Shown: positions 42,523 to 51,546 of the stretch, piece after piece | Numbering within the stretch: the first letter of the stretch is position 1 | Layout: each line of letters starts with the position of its first letter | Program-made: the position numbers and the translations under genes | Source of the DNA: Paenibacillus cremeus | GTDB taxonomy: Bacteria > Bacillota > Bacilli > Paenibacillales > NBRC-103111 | Length of the DNA stretch: 64,000 nucleotides | NCBI RefSeq assembly: GCF_007786445.1 | Contig: NZ_VNJI01000015.1 | Location: 1-64,000, forward strand | Direction of reading: 5' to 3' | Notes under the pieces: model-generated | The model's input: the letters and a program-made list of their open reading frames with translations, nothing else | The model's database searches: none | What the model was told of the DNA's origin: nothing

Positions 42523-45042
42523 ATGAATGAGCGAAGCTGGATACATACACTTTTCTCGACAGGCGTGATCCTGGCTGTTTTTCTGATCTGCTGTCCAACG
42601 GCTTATGGTGCTGAAGCGGATGATCCGTTTTACGCCAAGCAGTCCTACCTACAGCAAATTCATATGAACGAAGCTTGGGATGTGGCGCAGGTAAATACCA
42701 ATATAACGATTGCCATTGTCGATACGGGTGTCGATTTGAACCATCCCGATTTAAAGCCCAATTTAGTTCCGGGCATCAATCTGATTCACCCTGAACTGCC
42801 GCCGGCCGACGATAATGGTCATGGCACGAATGTGGCAGGCGTCATCGCTGCGATGGGCAATAACGACCGCGGGGTAGCGGGCATTTTATGGCGCGCCCGG
42901 ATCATGCCGATCAAGGCGCTGGAGGCCGATGGCTCCGGCGGGGAGCAGCGGTTGGGTGAAGGCATTCGCTACGCCGTCGATCATGGGGCCAAAATTGTGG
43001 TGCTTTCCCTCGGACTAAACAAATACTCTGCTTATATGAGCGATATTGTAAAGTACGCCGAGGAACGGGATGTGCTGCTGGTAGCGGCGACGGGCAATGA
43101 GGGCAATCGTGTCAAATATCCCGCTGCATACCCCACGGTGCTGGCGGTGGGCGGATTAACCGCAGACGGTACGGCAGACAGCCGATCGAACACCGGTCCC
43201 GAGGTCGATCTGCTTGCACCATGGGACGTGTTCACCACGGGCCTGGACGGTAACTATGAAAGTAAGGATGGCACGTCCATGGCTGCACCACAAGCTGCTG
43301 CCGTAGCGGCACTAGCTTGGACGCGCAATCCTGGGATGAAGGCGTATGAAATACGTCAATTTTTACGGCAGACGGCGCAGGATTTGGGCGGCAAGGGCTG
43401 GGATGAAACGACGGGCTACGGTATGCTAAGAGCCGATCGGATGATGACGGAGATGTATTTGGCTGACATGTACGAGCCGAATAATCGGAAGGACCAAGCC
43501 AAGTCGATCTCCGTGAGCAAAAAAATATCCGCCTCGTTCGCAGGAGGCTCGGATATCGATTGGTATTATGTCGACGCACCCTATGATGGGACGATCAATT
43601 TGTCGCTGGACATGAACAGCGCGATGAGCGCCAGCGTGCAGCATACCAATGCCACAGGAGTTTTAACCAGCAAGACGGTACAAGGCGGACAAGTCATCCC
43701 GCTGAAGGTATCGAAGGGGCGCAGTTATTTTCAGCTGCAGCTCACGGAACGGGGTCAAACGATGAATGTCCCGTATCAACTGGAGACATCGTTTGATATT
43801 TACCGCGATCCGTATGAAGATAACGATAAGCAGTTTATGTCCTACGTTCTGCCTTCCCGGAGTCTCAGCATCAAAGGTACGTTTCATCAATACAACGATA
43901 CCGATTGGTTTGAGTTTCCCGTGGAACAATCCGGCTCGCTGCGCATTCGGCTGTCGACGGACACTGCGCGGATGGATCCGGTTTTGCTAGTTCAGAAGCA
44001 AGGGGAGAAGTCGGTCATCCTGGATAAAGGCGACGACGGCGTGACCGAAACGATGTTTATTCCGGAAGTGTTTCCGGGAAGCTATTACATCCGGGTAACG
44101 AATGTAAAGGATTACGCGAACCCGGTGGTGGGCGAATATACGCTCAGCTTTGAATATGATGCCAAGCTGATCGATCCGAATGAACCGAATAACCGTTCTT
44201 ATCAAGCGACCACCGTTTCCCTGAATACCCCATATAACGGACTGCTGGATAAGCTGGATGATGTCGATTGGTATCAATTTACGGTTGACGAGGAAAGTCT
44301 CGTGCAGGTTCGATTGACGGATATTCCTTCACCCGCGACGATGTATATGAATTTGTACGATGGGGCGCTTAAGCCGATAGCCAGCTCGATGAATACCCCG
44401 CCGAACGACTCACAGCAGCTTTCAGGCCGATTCCAGCCGGGAACCTACTACGTAAAGCTCAACACGAATCGCACATTTGACCATCACATGTACCAGCTGC
44501 TTGTTTCAGCACAGCCGCTAACCGGAGGGTATACGGATATCCGCGGGCACTGGGCTCAGGATGCCATCTTAAGCTTATCATCTAAGCAAGTGATCAATGG
44601 GTATGACGATTATACGTTCCAGCCGGATCGCCCCATTACGAGGGCTGAAGCTACGGCGGTGCTCTCCAGGGCCTTCAATTGGTCCAAGCAAAGAGCAGTG
44701 AGCTACACGGATCTCAATGAATCTCACTGGGCGTATGGGTACATTGCTCATGCGGCGCAAGCCGGCGTCATTGACGGGTATCCCGATCGCACCTTTGCAC
44801 CCGATCAACCGGTGAGCCGGATGGAAATGACGGCTATGCTGGCCCGGAGTATGAACATGACAGGCAAGCGAAGAGGCAATGTGCCATTTACCGATGTGGA
44901 CGAAAATTATTGGGGCATCGGACTGCTGAAGCAGATGAAGGCGGAGGGCTGGATTTCAGGGTATGCCGATGGCTCCTTCCATCCGGATCAGCAGGCAACG
45001 CGTGGGGAGTTTGTCACGCTCTTGTCTCATTTACTAAGATAA
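42523..45042 (+). CDS. secreted subtilisin-like serine protease with PPC and SLH domains
   Basis: 839 residues. Signal peptide (about 1-30, ending AYGAEA), then a peptidase S8 domain with catalytic Asp67 (IVDTG), His100 (NGHGT), oxyanion Asn191 (ATGNEG) and Ser252 (GTSMAAP). No propeptide of normal size is apparent. Two to three PPC-type beta domains (about 325-660, each opening with EPNN or DPYEDN acidic motifs) follow. Three SLH domains (about 675-839) bind pyruvylated wall polymer. ATG 42523 has a weak AAAGGA. It is alone between terminators of nuo and the ywzB-murA group. Confidence 0.9.
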   Translation: MNERSWIHTLFSTGVILAVFLICCPTAYGAEADDPFYAKQSYLQQIHMNEAWDVAQVNTNITIAIVDTGVDLNHPDLKPNLVPGINLIHPELPPADDNGHGTNVAGVIAAMGNNDRGVAGILWRARIMPIKALEADGSGGEQRLGEGIRYAVDHGAKIVVLSLGLNKYSAYMSDIVKYAEERDVLLVAATGNEGNRVKYPAAYPTVLAVGGLTADGTADSRSNTGPEVDLLAPWDVFTTGLDGNYESKDGTSMAAPQAAAVAALAWTRNPGMKAYEIRQFLRQTAQDLGGKGWDETTGYGMLRADRMMTEMYLADMYEPNNRKDQAKSISVSKKISASFAGGSDIDWYYVDAPYDGTINLSLDMNSAMSASVQHTNATGVLTSKTVQGGQVIPLKVSKGRSYFQLQLTERGQTMNVPYQLETSFDIYRDPYEDNDKQFMSYVLPSRSLSIKGTFHQYNDTDWFEFPVEQSGSLRIRLSTDTARMDPVLLVQKQGEKSVILDKGDDGVTETMFIPEVFPGSYYIRVTNVKDYANPVVGEYTLSFEYDAKLIDPNEPNNRSYQATTVSLNTPYNGLLDKLDDVDWYQFTVDEESLVQVRLTDIPSPATMYMNLYDGALKPIASSMNTPPNDSQQLSGRFQPGTYYVKLNTNRTFDHHMYQLLVSAQPLTGGYTDIRGHWAQDAILSLSSKQVINGYDDYTFQPDRPITRAEATAVLSRAFNWSKQRAVSYTDLNESHWAYGYIAHAAQAGVIDGYPDRTFAPDQPVSRMEMTAMLARSMNMTGKRRGNVPFTDVDENYWGIGLLKQMKAEGWISGYADGSFHPDQQATRGEFVTLLSHLLR

Positions 45043-45083
45043 GCTGGGGCGTCATAGCCCGAGAGCGAGGATGAAGATAAGCG

Positions 45084-45335
45084 ATGGACTATTTAAATCA
45101 AGTGAATACCTCCATGGGATTAAACGGAATGATCAATATTAGCGTGGTGCTGGTGTTCATCGGTTTTTCGTGGTGGGTGCTGCAAGAGCTGAAGCTCGAT
45201 GCGATTGTTAAACGGCCCAAGAGCCCGCAGGCCAGGCTGCTGCAAATATTTTTATCCGTTGCATTAGGCTATCAATTGGCGCGTTTTGTCATAGATTATT
45301 TTTTATGGTCGACTTGGCTGCCAGGAATGTTTTGA
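45084..45335 (+). CDS. ywzB: DUF1146 family membrane protein (YwzB-like)
   Basis: 83 residues with two hydrophobic segments (about 15-35 and 52-75) and a conserved middle ELKLDAIVKRPKSPQARLLQI, which I recognise as the DUF1146/YwzB family. Function unknown. In Bacillus subtilis ywzB is also near atp and murAA. A purine-rich AGCGAGGATGAAG lies before the ATG. Confidence 0.75.
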   Translation: MDYLNQVNTSMGLNGMINISVVLVFIGFSWWVLQELKLDAIVKRPKSPQARLLQIFLSVALGYQLARFVIDYFLWSTWLPGMF

Positions 45336-45532
45336 ATAAAATGTCGAATACTACGGATTTCGAATAATCGAGGAGATTATTGTCAACAATGGATAGTACA
45401 ACCGCTTTAAAATCAAATCGCGATACGAATGATATCATGATGGGCCGAAGATCAGGCAAAATCAAATTGTCGGCCCTAAAGTTCGATGCTAAACTAGTAA
45501 AGGCACGTAAAGAAAACACGCGGAGGGGGACC

Positions 45533-46867
45533 ATGATGAGCAAAATTATCGTCCGCGGCGGCAAGAAGTTAGCCGGCAGAGTTCGAATCCACGGTGCGAA
45601 AAATGCCGTACTGCCGATTATCGCAGCCTCTATATTAGGGTCGGAAGGAGTTAGCGTGATCCATGACGCACCTCCCCTGGACGACGTCCTCGTTATTAAC
45701 AAGGTACTAGAAAGCTTAGGCATTGAAATTGAGTATAAAAATGAAACCGTTCGCGTCAATGCGCAGCGTATCCATACGTATGAGGCATCTCATGACCTGG
45801 TGCGAAAAATGCGGGCTTCTTTTCTCGTTATGGGACCGTTATTGACCCGGATGGGGCAGGCGCGGATTTCGCTACCTGGCGGATGCGCAATTGGCACACG
45901 GCCGATCGATCAGCATCTGAAGGGCTTTGAAGCGATGGGGGCCGAGATTGAGCTCGGTCAAGGCTACATTGAGGCCCGGGTCAAAGGCAGATTGAAGGGC
46001 GCCAAAATTTATCTGGACGTGGCCAGCGTAGGCGCGACAGAAAATATTATGATGGCGGCTGCGCTCGCGGAGGGCACGACCCTGATTGAAAACGCGGCGA
46101 AAGAGCCGGAGATCGTCGACTTGGCCAACTATTTGAACGCGATGGGCGCCAAAATCCGTGGAGCGGGCACAGGCCTCATTCGCATAGACGGTGTCGAGCA
46201 ATTAAGTGGTGCAGCACATACGGTCATTCCGGATCGGATTGAAGCGGGTACATACATGATTGCAGCCGCGATTACTCGCAGCGATCTGTTTATTGAAGGG
46301 GCGATTGCAGACCACTTGCGTCCGGTCATCTCGAAGATGCAGGAGATGGGCGTGCAGGTCCTGGAGGATGAAAACGGGCTGCGGGTGTATGCAGACCGTC
46401 CGCTGCGCGCCGTAGACGTGAAGACATTGCCGTACCCGGGCTTCCCGACTGATATGCAGTCGCAAATGATGGCGCTGCTGCTCGTAGCCGACGGTACCAG
46501 CCTAGTGACCGAGACCGTGTTTGAAAATCGCTTCATGCACGTCGAGCAATTCACGAATATGAACGCGCAAATCAAGGTAGAGGGCCGTACTGCAGTCATT
46601 AGCGGCGGCAATCGACTGCGGGGCGCGAAAGTATGCGCAACGGACCTGCGCGCAGGAGCGGCATTGATTCTTGCTGCGCTGGTAGCCGATGGGGACACCG
46701 AGATTAGCGGATTGCATCATATTGACCGCGGATACGTGGAGATTACCGAGAAGCTGGCCCGTTTGGGTGCGGACATTCAGCGCGTCTCTCACGAGATCGT
46801 GGAGCTGGACGATGAGGAGCAAGGAGCGTCGCTGCCGATCTTCGCCGTTCAACCGAGCATGGCCTAG
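45533..46867 (+). CDS. murA: UDP-N-acetylglucosamine 1-carboxyvinyltransferase
   Basis: First committed step of peptidoglycan synthesis. 444 residues. Fosfomycin-target Cys118 is in [14 protein letters not shown]; Lys23 region GAKNAVLP and the RPLR-type loop follow. ATG 45533 (or 45536) has GGAGGGGG at 45522-45529. The frame stays open upstream to a second Shine-Dalgarno (AGGAG, 45371-45375) with TTG 45380 or ATG 45389, which would add about 50 residues. The leader also has a GGGCCGA/TCGGCCC hairpin (45442-45476). Confidence 0.95.
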   Translation: MMSKIIVRGGKKLAGRVRIHGAKNAVLPIIAASILGSEGVSVIHDAPPLDDVLVINKVLESLGIEIEYKNETVRVNAQRIHTYEASHDLVRKMRASFLVMGPLLTRMGQARISLPGGCAIGTRPIDQHLKGFEAMGAEIELGQGYIEARVKGRLKGAKIYLDVASVGATENIMMAAALAEGTTLIENAAKEPEIVDLANYLNAMGAKIRGAGTGLIRIDGVEQLSGAAHTVIPDRIEAGTYMIAAAITRSDLFIEGAIADHLRPVISKMQEMGVQVLEDENGLRVYADRPLRAVDVKTLPYPGFPTDMQSQMMALLLVADGTSLVTETVFENRFMHVEQFTNMNAQIKVEGRTAVISGGNRLRGAKVCATDLRAGAALILAALVADGDTEISGLHHIDRGYVEITEKLARLGADIQRVSHEIVELDDEEQGASLPIFAVQPSMA

Positions 46868-46888
46868 CAGCCGAATATACAATGACCT

Positions 46889-46928
46889 AGAGAACCTATT
46901 TTTGAGAGAGAAGGTTCTCTTTCTTTTT
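46889..46928 (+). terminator. murA intrinsic terminator
   Basis: AGAGAACCT pairs with AGGTTCTCT, loop ATTTTTGAGAGAGA, and a T-rich run TTCTTTTTG. Confidence 0.75.
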
Positions 46929-46929
46929 G

Positions 46930-46958
46930 TTCTATTCTATTTTTTGAATTCATAAGAT
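46930..46958 (+). promoter_or_regulatory. weak sigma-E promoter candidate of spoIID
   Basis: TTCTATT (46930-46936), 14-base spacer, CATAAGAT (46951-46958), partial matches to the sigma-E boxes KMATATT and CATACAMT. Spacing suits sigma-E, and spoIID is a sigma-E gene in Bacillus, but both boxes have mismatches. Confidence 0.35.
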
Positions 46959-46993
46959 GATGTTACCTACCTGAAGATGGAGGAACTCATTCG

Positions 46994-48079
46994 ATGAAGT
47001 ATAAGCTGCAAGCGAGACTAAACCGCAAGTGGAGTCCGAAGCAAAAAGCATGGCTGCGGTGGTTCGCCGTATGGATCGCAAGCTTCACCACGGTGGTCGT
47101 TCTTGTGCCGGGTCTCTTGGTCCGTACGCTCCCGAATAGCGACTCAGGTACCGTTAGGCCGGGAACGCAAGAGGTGGCCACGGCGTCAGCGCCAAGTGAC
47201 CTCGCGGTCATCCCAGTGTATCTCGCGAAGGAAAAGAAAACGGTAAAGCTCGGCCTGGAGCAGTATGTAAAAGGCGTCGTGGCGGCAGAAATGCCGATCG
47301 AGTTCGAGCCCGAGGCTCTGAAGGCGCAGGCCATGGCGGCCCGAACCTATATCGTGCGCAGGCTGCTGGACGGGGATAAAAGCAACGTCCCAGTCTCCTC
47401 CGAGGCGCTGGTGACGGACACGACGACCCATCAAGCGTTCGTTTCAGACGAAGAGCTGAAATCGCGCTGGAGCGGGGACGTTTACACCGCGAATGTAGAC
47501 AAGCTAAACAAGGCCGTAGAGGGGACGAAGGATCTCATCTTGACCTATCAGCATGCGCCGATTGAAGCTAGCTTTTTCTCCACCAGCAATGGGTATACGG
47601 AAAATTCGGAAGACTATTGGAACGAAACGATCCCCTACTTACGCAGCGTGCCTAGTCCCTGGGATGTGAAGCTATCACCACGGTATAAAGAAACCGTCAC
47701 CATCACAGCCAAGGAGCTGCAGCAAAAGCTAGGGCTGCCTGCCGCCGTTCCTGTTACCTCGGGCGGAGCTTCCGCCTTCAAAGTCATAGAGAAGAGCCAA
47801 GGACAACGGATTAAGAGGCTATCGATTAACGGAAAGCTGTTTACCGGACGAGAGGTGAGAGAGAAGCTAGGGCTGAACTCTAGCCAATTTCAATGGGCCT
47901 ATAATGATGGTGAATGGAAGATTACGACGTTTGGCTATGGACACGGTGTGGGGATGAGTCAGTGGGGGGCCAACGGCATGGCTAAGGAAGGACGCAAGGC
48001 GGAGGACATTGTGAAGTATTTTTACAAAGGCATTGAAGTGGAACCGGCAGCAAATCTATTGAAAGGGAAACTTTTCTAA
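46994..48079 (+). CDS. spoIID: stage II sporulation protein D
   Basis: Lytic transglycosylase of the DMP engulfment complex, anchored in the mother-cell membrane. 361 residues: one N-terminal membrane helix (about 23-42), then the SpoIID domain with GLEQYVKGVVAAEMPIEFEPEALKAQAMAARTY (includes the catalytic Glu) and the C-terminal GYGHGVGMSQWGANGMAKEG signature near 316-335. GGAGG is 10 bases before ATG 46994. Confidence 0.95.
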   Translation: MKYKLQARLNRKWSPKQKAWLRWFAVWIASFTTVVVLVPGLLVRTLPNSDSGTVRPGTQEVATASAPSDLAVIPVYLAKEKKTVKLGLEQYVKGVVAAEMPIEFEPEALKAQAMAARTYIVRRLLDGDKSNVPVSSEALVTDTTTHQAFVSDEELKSRWSGDVYTANVDKLNKAVEGTKDLILTYQHAPIEASFFSTSNGYTENSEDYWNETIPYLRSVPSPWDVKLSPRYKETVTITAKELQQKLGLPAAVPVTSGGASAFKVIEKSQGQRIKRLSINGKLFTGREVREKLGLNSSQFQWAYNDGEWKITTFGYGHGVGMSQWGANGMAKEGRKAEDIVKYFYKGIEVEPAANLLKGKLF

Positions 48080-48096
48080 AAAGTAGGTTTTGCCGC

Positions 48097-48125
48097 GTAT
48101 AAATCTCGCGAACCTGGCAAGAATG
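48097..48125 (+). promoter_or_regulatory. predicted sigma-F promoter of spoIIQ
   Basis: GTATA (48097-48101) and GGCAAGAATG (48116-48125), with a 14-base spacer, fully fit the sigma-F consensus GYATA / GGHNANAHTR. Geometry is identical to that before spoIIR. Confidence 0.7.
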
Positions 48126-48144
48126 GTTAGCGAGGTGATAATCT

Positions 48145-48867
48145 ATGAATGAACAAAAAAGAGATTTGACCAAGCAAGAAGCTCCTAAATCTACCGAGGG
48201 AGCACCTAGTAGTCCGTCGTCCAGTTGGAAAAGATTTCTCGCCAAGAAGTGGGTATTTCCAGCAACGTATGTGGCAGCAGCGGCAATTATCTTAACGTTA
48301 ATGTGGGTGTATCAGGGAGCGGATACGTCGACCAAAGTTAGTGTCGATTCTTCCAAAACCGGTACGGTCACAGGCAACGTATCCGGAACTGATGCCGTAG
48401 CTACGAGCGCTAAGCAAGAATCGATGCAATGGCCGGTCAAAGACCGCAACGACTTGGATGTCGTTCTGCCGTTCTTCGATAGTAAGGCTTCAAGTGAAGT
48501 CAGACAAGCCGCCATGGTGGAGTACGGTGACACGTTTACACCACATATGGGGATGGACTTCGCTAGACACGACAATCAAGTGTTTGATGTGCAAGCGGTC
48601 ATGAGCGGTAAAGTGACGATGGTGCAAAAAGATCCGATCGTCGGCAACTTGGTTGAAATTACGCATTCCAATGGATTGGTTTCCGTGTACCAGAGCTTGG
48701 CGGAAGTCAAAGTGACCAAAGATGCTGATGTGAAAAAAGGCGACGTCATCGCCAAAGCGGGACGCAATGAGCTGGAGAAGGATCAAGGCGTGCACCTGCA
48801 CTTCGAGCTTCGTCAAGGCCAAGGCGGCCCAGCCGTCAATCCGGAGCAGTACTTGGGCGACCATTAA
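48145..48867 (+). CDS. spoIIQ: stage II sporulation protein Q (M23/LytM-domain)
   Basis: Forespore membrane protein that meets SpoIIIAH across the intermembrane space. 240 residues: cytoplasmic tail, one membrane helix (about 36-56), linker, LytM domain (about 120-240). The zinc site appears complete: His134 and Asp138 (HMGMD) and the HxH pair 217/219 (HLHFE). Bacillus subtilis SpoIIQ lacks one His and is inactive, so this one may be an active endopeptidase. GAGGTG lies before ATG 48145. It sits between spoIID and spoIIID as in Bacillus. Confidence 0.9.
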   Translation: MNEQKRDLTKQEAPKSTEGAPSSPSSSWKRFLAKKWVFPATYVAAAAIILTLMWVYQGADTSTKVSVDSSKTGTVTGNVSGTDAVATSAKQESMQWPVKDRNDLDVVLPFFDSKASSEVRQAAMVEYGDTFTPHMGMDFARHDNQVFDVQAVMSGKVTMVQKDPIVGNLVEITHSNGLVSVYQSLAEVKVTKDADVKKGDVIAKAGRNELEKDQGVHLHFELRQGQGGPAVNPEQYLGDH

Positions 48868-48891
48868 TCCAAAAAGTGAATAAACCTTTTC

Positions 48892-48924
48892 AGACAGGGG
48901 AGAAATCCTCTGTCTTTTTTGTCG
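48892..48924 (+). terminator. spoIIQ intrinsic terminator
   Basis: GACAGGGGA pairs with TCCTCTGTC (one G-T) around GAAA, followed by six T. Confidence 0.8.
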
Positions 48925-48984
48925 TGAAAAGCTTGTCCTTGAAAATAATTGTACGTACCAGGCTTGTCACGCCGCCGAAACAAA

Positions 48985-49012
48985 GAATATAAGTCCGCAC
49001 CCCTCATATAAT
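48985..49012 (+). promoter_or_regulatory. predicted sigma-E promoter of spoIIID
   Basis: GAATATA (48985-48991, consensus KMATATT) and CATATAAT (49005-49012, consensus CATACAMT) each have one mismatch. The 13-base spacer is one shorter than usual. spoIIID is a sigma-E gene in Bacillus. Confidence 0.5.
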
Positions 49013-49046
49013 GTACCAAACTAACTCGAGTAGGGAGGCGAGGGGA

Positions 49047-49334
49047 GTGCACGATTATATCAAAGAGCGAACCATTAAAATTGGCCGCTGCCTAGTGGAA
49101 ACGAAGCATACGGTTCGCACGATTGCCAAGGAATTTGGTGTCTCTAAAAGTACGGTGCACAAGGATTTAACGGAGCGGCTGCCGGAAATCAATCCGGAGC
49201 TCGCGAATCAGGTCAAGCATATTTTAGAATACCATAAGTCGATTCGTCACCTGCGCGGGGGAGAAGCCACGAAGATTAAGTACCGCAAAACCCGCAGCCC
49301 CAAATCCCAGGAGAAGCTTGTCACTGTAAAATGA
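49047..49334 (+). CDS. spoIIID: sporulation transcription regulator SpoIIID
   Basis: Mother-cell DNA-binding protein that reshapes the sigma-E regulon and activates sigK. 95 residues. Helix-turn-helix HTVRTIAKEFGVSKSTVHKDL (about 21-41) with basic C-terminal tail (KIKYRKTRSPKSQEK) that contacts DNA. GTG 49047 follows GGGAGGCGAGGGG; a longer in-frame start at 49011 lies upstream of that site and on the predicted -10 box. Confidence 0.95.
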   Translation: MHDYIKERTIKIGRCLVETKHTVRTIAKEFGVSKSTVHKDLTERLPEINPELANQVKHILEYHKSIRHLRGGEATKIKYRKTRSPKSQEKLVTVK

Positions 49335-49600
49335 GAAATAAAAACGCTTACCCCATCGTACCGTGAGCTTGCTCGTCAAAGCTTCCTTTCGAGGCGGCCG
49401 AGGCGGCATGCTGACGGTACGTTCCCTACTCCCCCTCTCCAACCTATAAAGGAAATTTAACAACTCCGCGATAATTGTCGAAAAATAAATCGAAAAAAGA
49501 GGATTTTGCAAAACAATGGCGAAATTATCTAAGAAACGTATATAATAGAAATGCCGCTTCTTTTTGAGGTTGGACGGTTGGTTTAGGGAGGATTCATTAG

Positions 49601-50599
49601 ATGTTTAGCAAGGATATCGGGATAGACCTAGGGACGGCGAACGTCCTGATCCATGTGAAAGGAAGAGGCGTCGTCCTGGATGAGCCATCCGTCGTCGCCA
49701 TCGAAAGCGATACGAAGCGGGTGCTTGCTGTTGGTGAGGAAGCTCGCCGAATGGTCGGTCGTACACCGGGTAACATTATCGCCACTCGTCCGCTCAAGGA
49801 CGGCGTTATTGCAGATTTTGAAATCACTGAGATGATGTTGAAATACTTCATTAATAAAGTAGGAGGGAGGAAGTGGTACTCTCACCCGCGCATTCTCATT
49901 TGTGCTCCTACGAACATCACTTCTGTTGAGCAGAAGGCGATTCGCGAAGCTGCAGAACGCAGCGGGGCGCGTGAGGTGTTTCTGGAAGAGGAGCCGAAAG
50001 CGGCAGCGATTGGCGCAGGCATGGACATTTACCAGCCTAGCGGCAATATGGTCGTGGATATCGGCGGCGGAACGACGGATGTCGCCGTATTGTCGATGGG
50101 CGACATCGTCACCTCCTCTTCGATTAAGATTGCGGGGGACAAGTTCGACTCCTCCATCATGAAATATATTAAGAGCAAGTACAAGCTGCTGATCGGGGAA
50201 CGGACAAGCGAGGACATTAAGGTTCGCATCGGTACCGTGCATCCTGAGCTGAAGAAAGAAACGATGGATATCCGCGGCAGAGATATGGTGAGCGGCTTGC
50301 CGCTGACGATTACCATCGATTCCAGGGAAATTCAAGAGGCGTTGTGGGAGCCGGTTTCGTCGATCGTTGCAGCGGCGAAGACGGTGCTCGAACGGACACC
50401 GCCGGAGCTGTCGGCCGATATTATTGATCGCGGCGTCATTTTAACGGGCGGAGGCGCCTTGCTGCACGGCATTGATCAGTTATTGGCGGACGAGCTTAAG
50501 GTACCGGTATTGATCGCTGAAGATCCAATGCACTGCGTGGTTAAAGGCACGGGAACGATGCTCGACAATTTGGACAAAGTCTCCAAACGCAAAATTTAA
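49601..50599 (+). CDS. mbl: rod-shape-determining actin-like protein (Mbl/MreB)
   Basis: Bacterial actin that guides sidewall synthesis. 332 residues. Phosphate 1 DIGLGTANVLI (about 6-16), connect and phosphate 2 motifs VVDIGGGTTDVAVLSMG near 148-164, adenosine motif LTGGGALLHGID near 286-297. Placement between spoIIID and flhO is that of mbl in Bacillus subtilis. Start ATG 49601 after GGGAGGATT. A TATAAT (49541-49546) lies upstream, without a clear -35. Confidence 0.93.
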   Translation: MFSKDIGIDLGTANVLIHVKGRGVVLDEPSVVAIESDTKRVLAVGEEARRMVGRTPGNIIATRPLKDGVIADFEITEMMLKYFINKVGGRKWYSHPRILICAPTNITSVEQKAIREAAERSGAREVFLEEEPKAAAIGAGMDIYQPSGNMVVDIGGGTTDVAVLSMGDIVTSSSIKIAGDKFDSSIMKYIKSKYKLLIGERTSEDIKVRIGTVHPELKKETMDIRGRDMVSGLPLTITIDSREIQEALWEPVSSIVAAAKTVLERTPPELSADIIDRGVILTGGGALLHGIDQLLADELKVPVLIAEDPMHCVVKGTGTMLDNLDKVSKRKI

Positions 50600-50614
50600 G
50601 GAGGGAACTCTCCT

Positions 50615-51511
50615 ATGCTCAGAGGTCTATACACCGCGGCTTCCGGCATGATTGCCCAGCAGCGCAAGCATGATATCGTGACGAACAATATCGCCAACAT
50701 TAACACGCCAGGCTTCAAGGGAGGCAACGGAATTAACCGTTCTTTCCCTGAGGTCTTGATCTCGCGGATTCGAAGCGGGAAGGACGAGCCTGGGGCAGTT
50801 CAAGTGGGGCGTCTGAATACCGGTGTCATGGCGGAGGAGAACGTGTCTTTGCATGCGCAGGGAGATATCCAGGAGACGAACAACCCGTTTGATTTTGCGT
50901 TAGTGTCGAACATTCAAGTTCCTGGTGCGCGGTTTGACAGCTCCGGGAAGTACGTCGATGCGAACGGGCAGCGGGTCATTCAGCCGCAGGCTTTCTTTAC
51001 AATTCTGAATGGCGCCGGGGAGCAGCGATATTCGCTAAACGGGAAGTTTTCGCTCGATGCCAGCGGGCAGATGATCGATTCGGAAGGTCATCAGGTGCTG
51101 GGACGGGATGGGCAACCGATTATTTTGGTGGATTCCGGGACAGGAACGCCCATTACGAATTTCCGGATTACTCGGACCGGCCAGTTCACCAATGTGGACG
51201 GACAGCCGATTATAGGGGCTGGCGGGCCGATGAGCTTATTGATTACACGGGTTGAAGATCCAAACCAACTGATTCGCGAAGGAAACGGGTTGTACCGCTT
51301 GAATGCTGAGGACCAGGGAGCTTTCCGTCCTACGGATGGACAAGATCAGGTTGAGGTGCGGCAAGGGTACATCGAGCGCTCCAACGTGGACGCCGGGCAA
51401 TCCATGGTCGATATGATGGCTGCGCTCCGCGCGTACGAAGCGAATCAGAAGATGGTTCAGTATTATGATAAAAGCATGGAAAAAGCGGTAAACGAGATCG
51501 GCCGCGTATAA
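50615..51511 (+). CDS. flhO: flagellar hook-basal body protein FlhO
   Basis: FlgF/FlgG-family rod protein. 298 residues. N-terminal rod signature YTAASGMIAQQRKHDIVTNNIANINTPGFKG and C-terminal QGYIERSNVDAGQSMVDMMAALRAYEANQKMVQ are the paired coiled-coil ends common to axial proteins. AAGGAGGG precedes ATG 50615. It starts 15 bases after mbl, so shape and flagellar rod genes may share a transcript. Confidence 0.92.
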   Translation: MLRGLYTAASGMIAQQRKHDIVTNNIANINTPGFKGGNGINRSFPEVLISRIRSGKDEPGAVQVGRLNTGVMAEENVSLHAQGDIQETNNPFDFALVSNIQVPGARFDSSGKYVDANGQRVIQPQAFFTILNGAGEQRYSLNGKFSLDASGQMIDSEGHQVLGRDGQPIILVDSGTGTPITNFRITRTGQFTNVDGQPIIGAGGPMSLLITRVEDPNQLIREGNGLYRLNAEDQGAFRPTDGQDQVEVRQGYIERSNVDAGQSMVDMMAALRAYEANQKMVQYYDKSMEKAVNEIGRV

Positions 51512-51546
51512 TTTTATTTTAAAGACACCGCTCAGGAGGATCCCTC

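Noticed and set aside
49475-49483. Possible Spo0A box TTGTCGAAA upstream of mbl, and another TGTCGAA at 45342-45348
   Set aside because: The 7-base core is expected several times by chance in 64 kb, and neither is well placed relative to a promoter.
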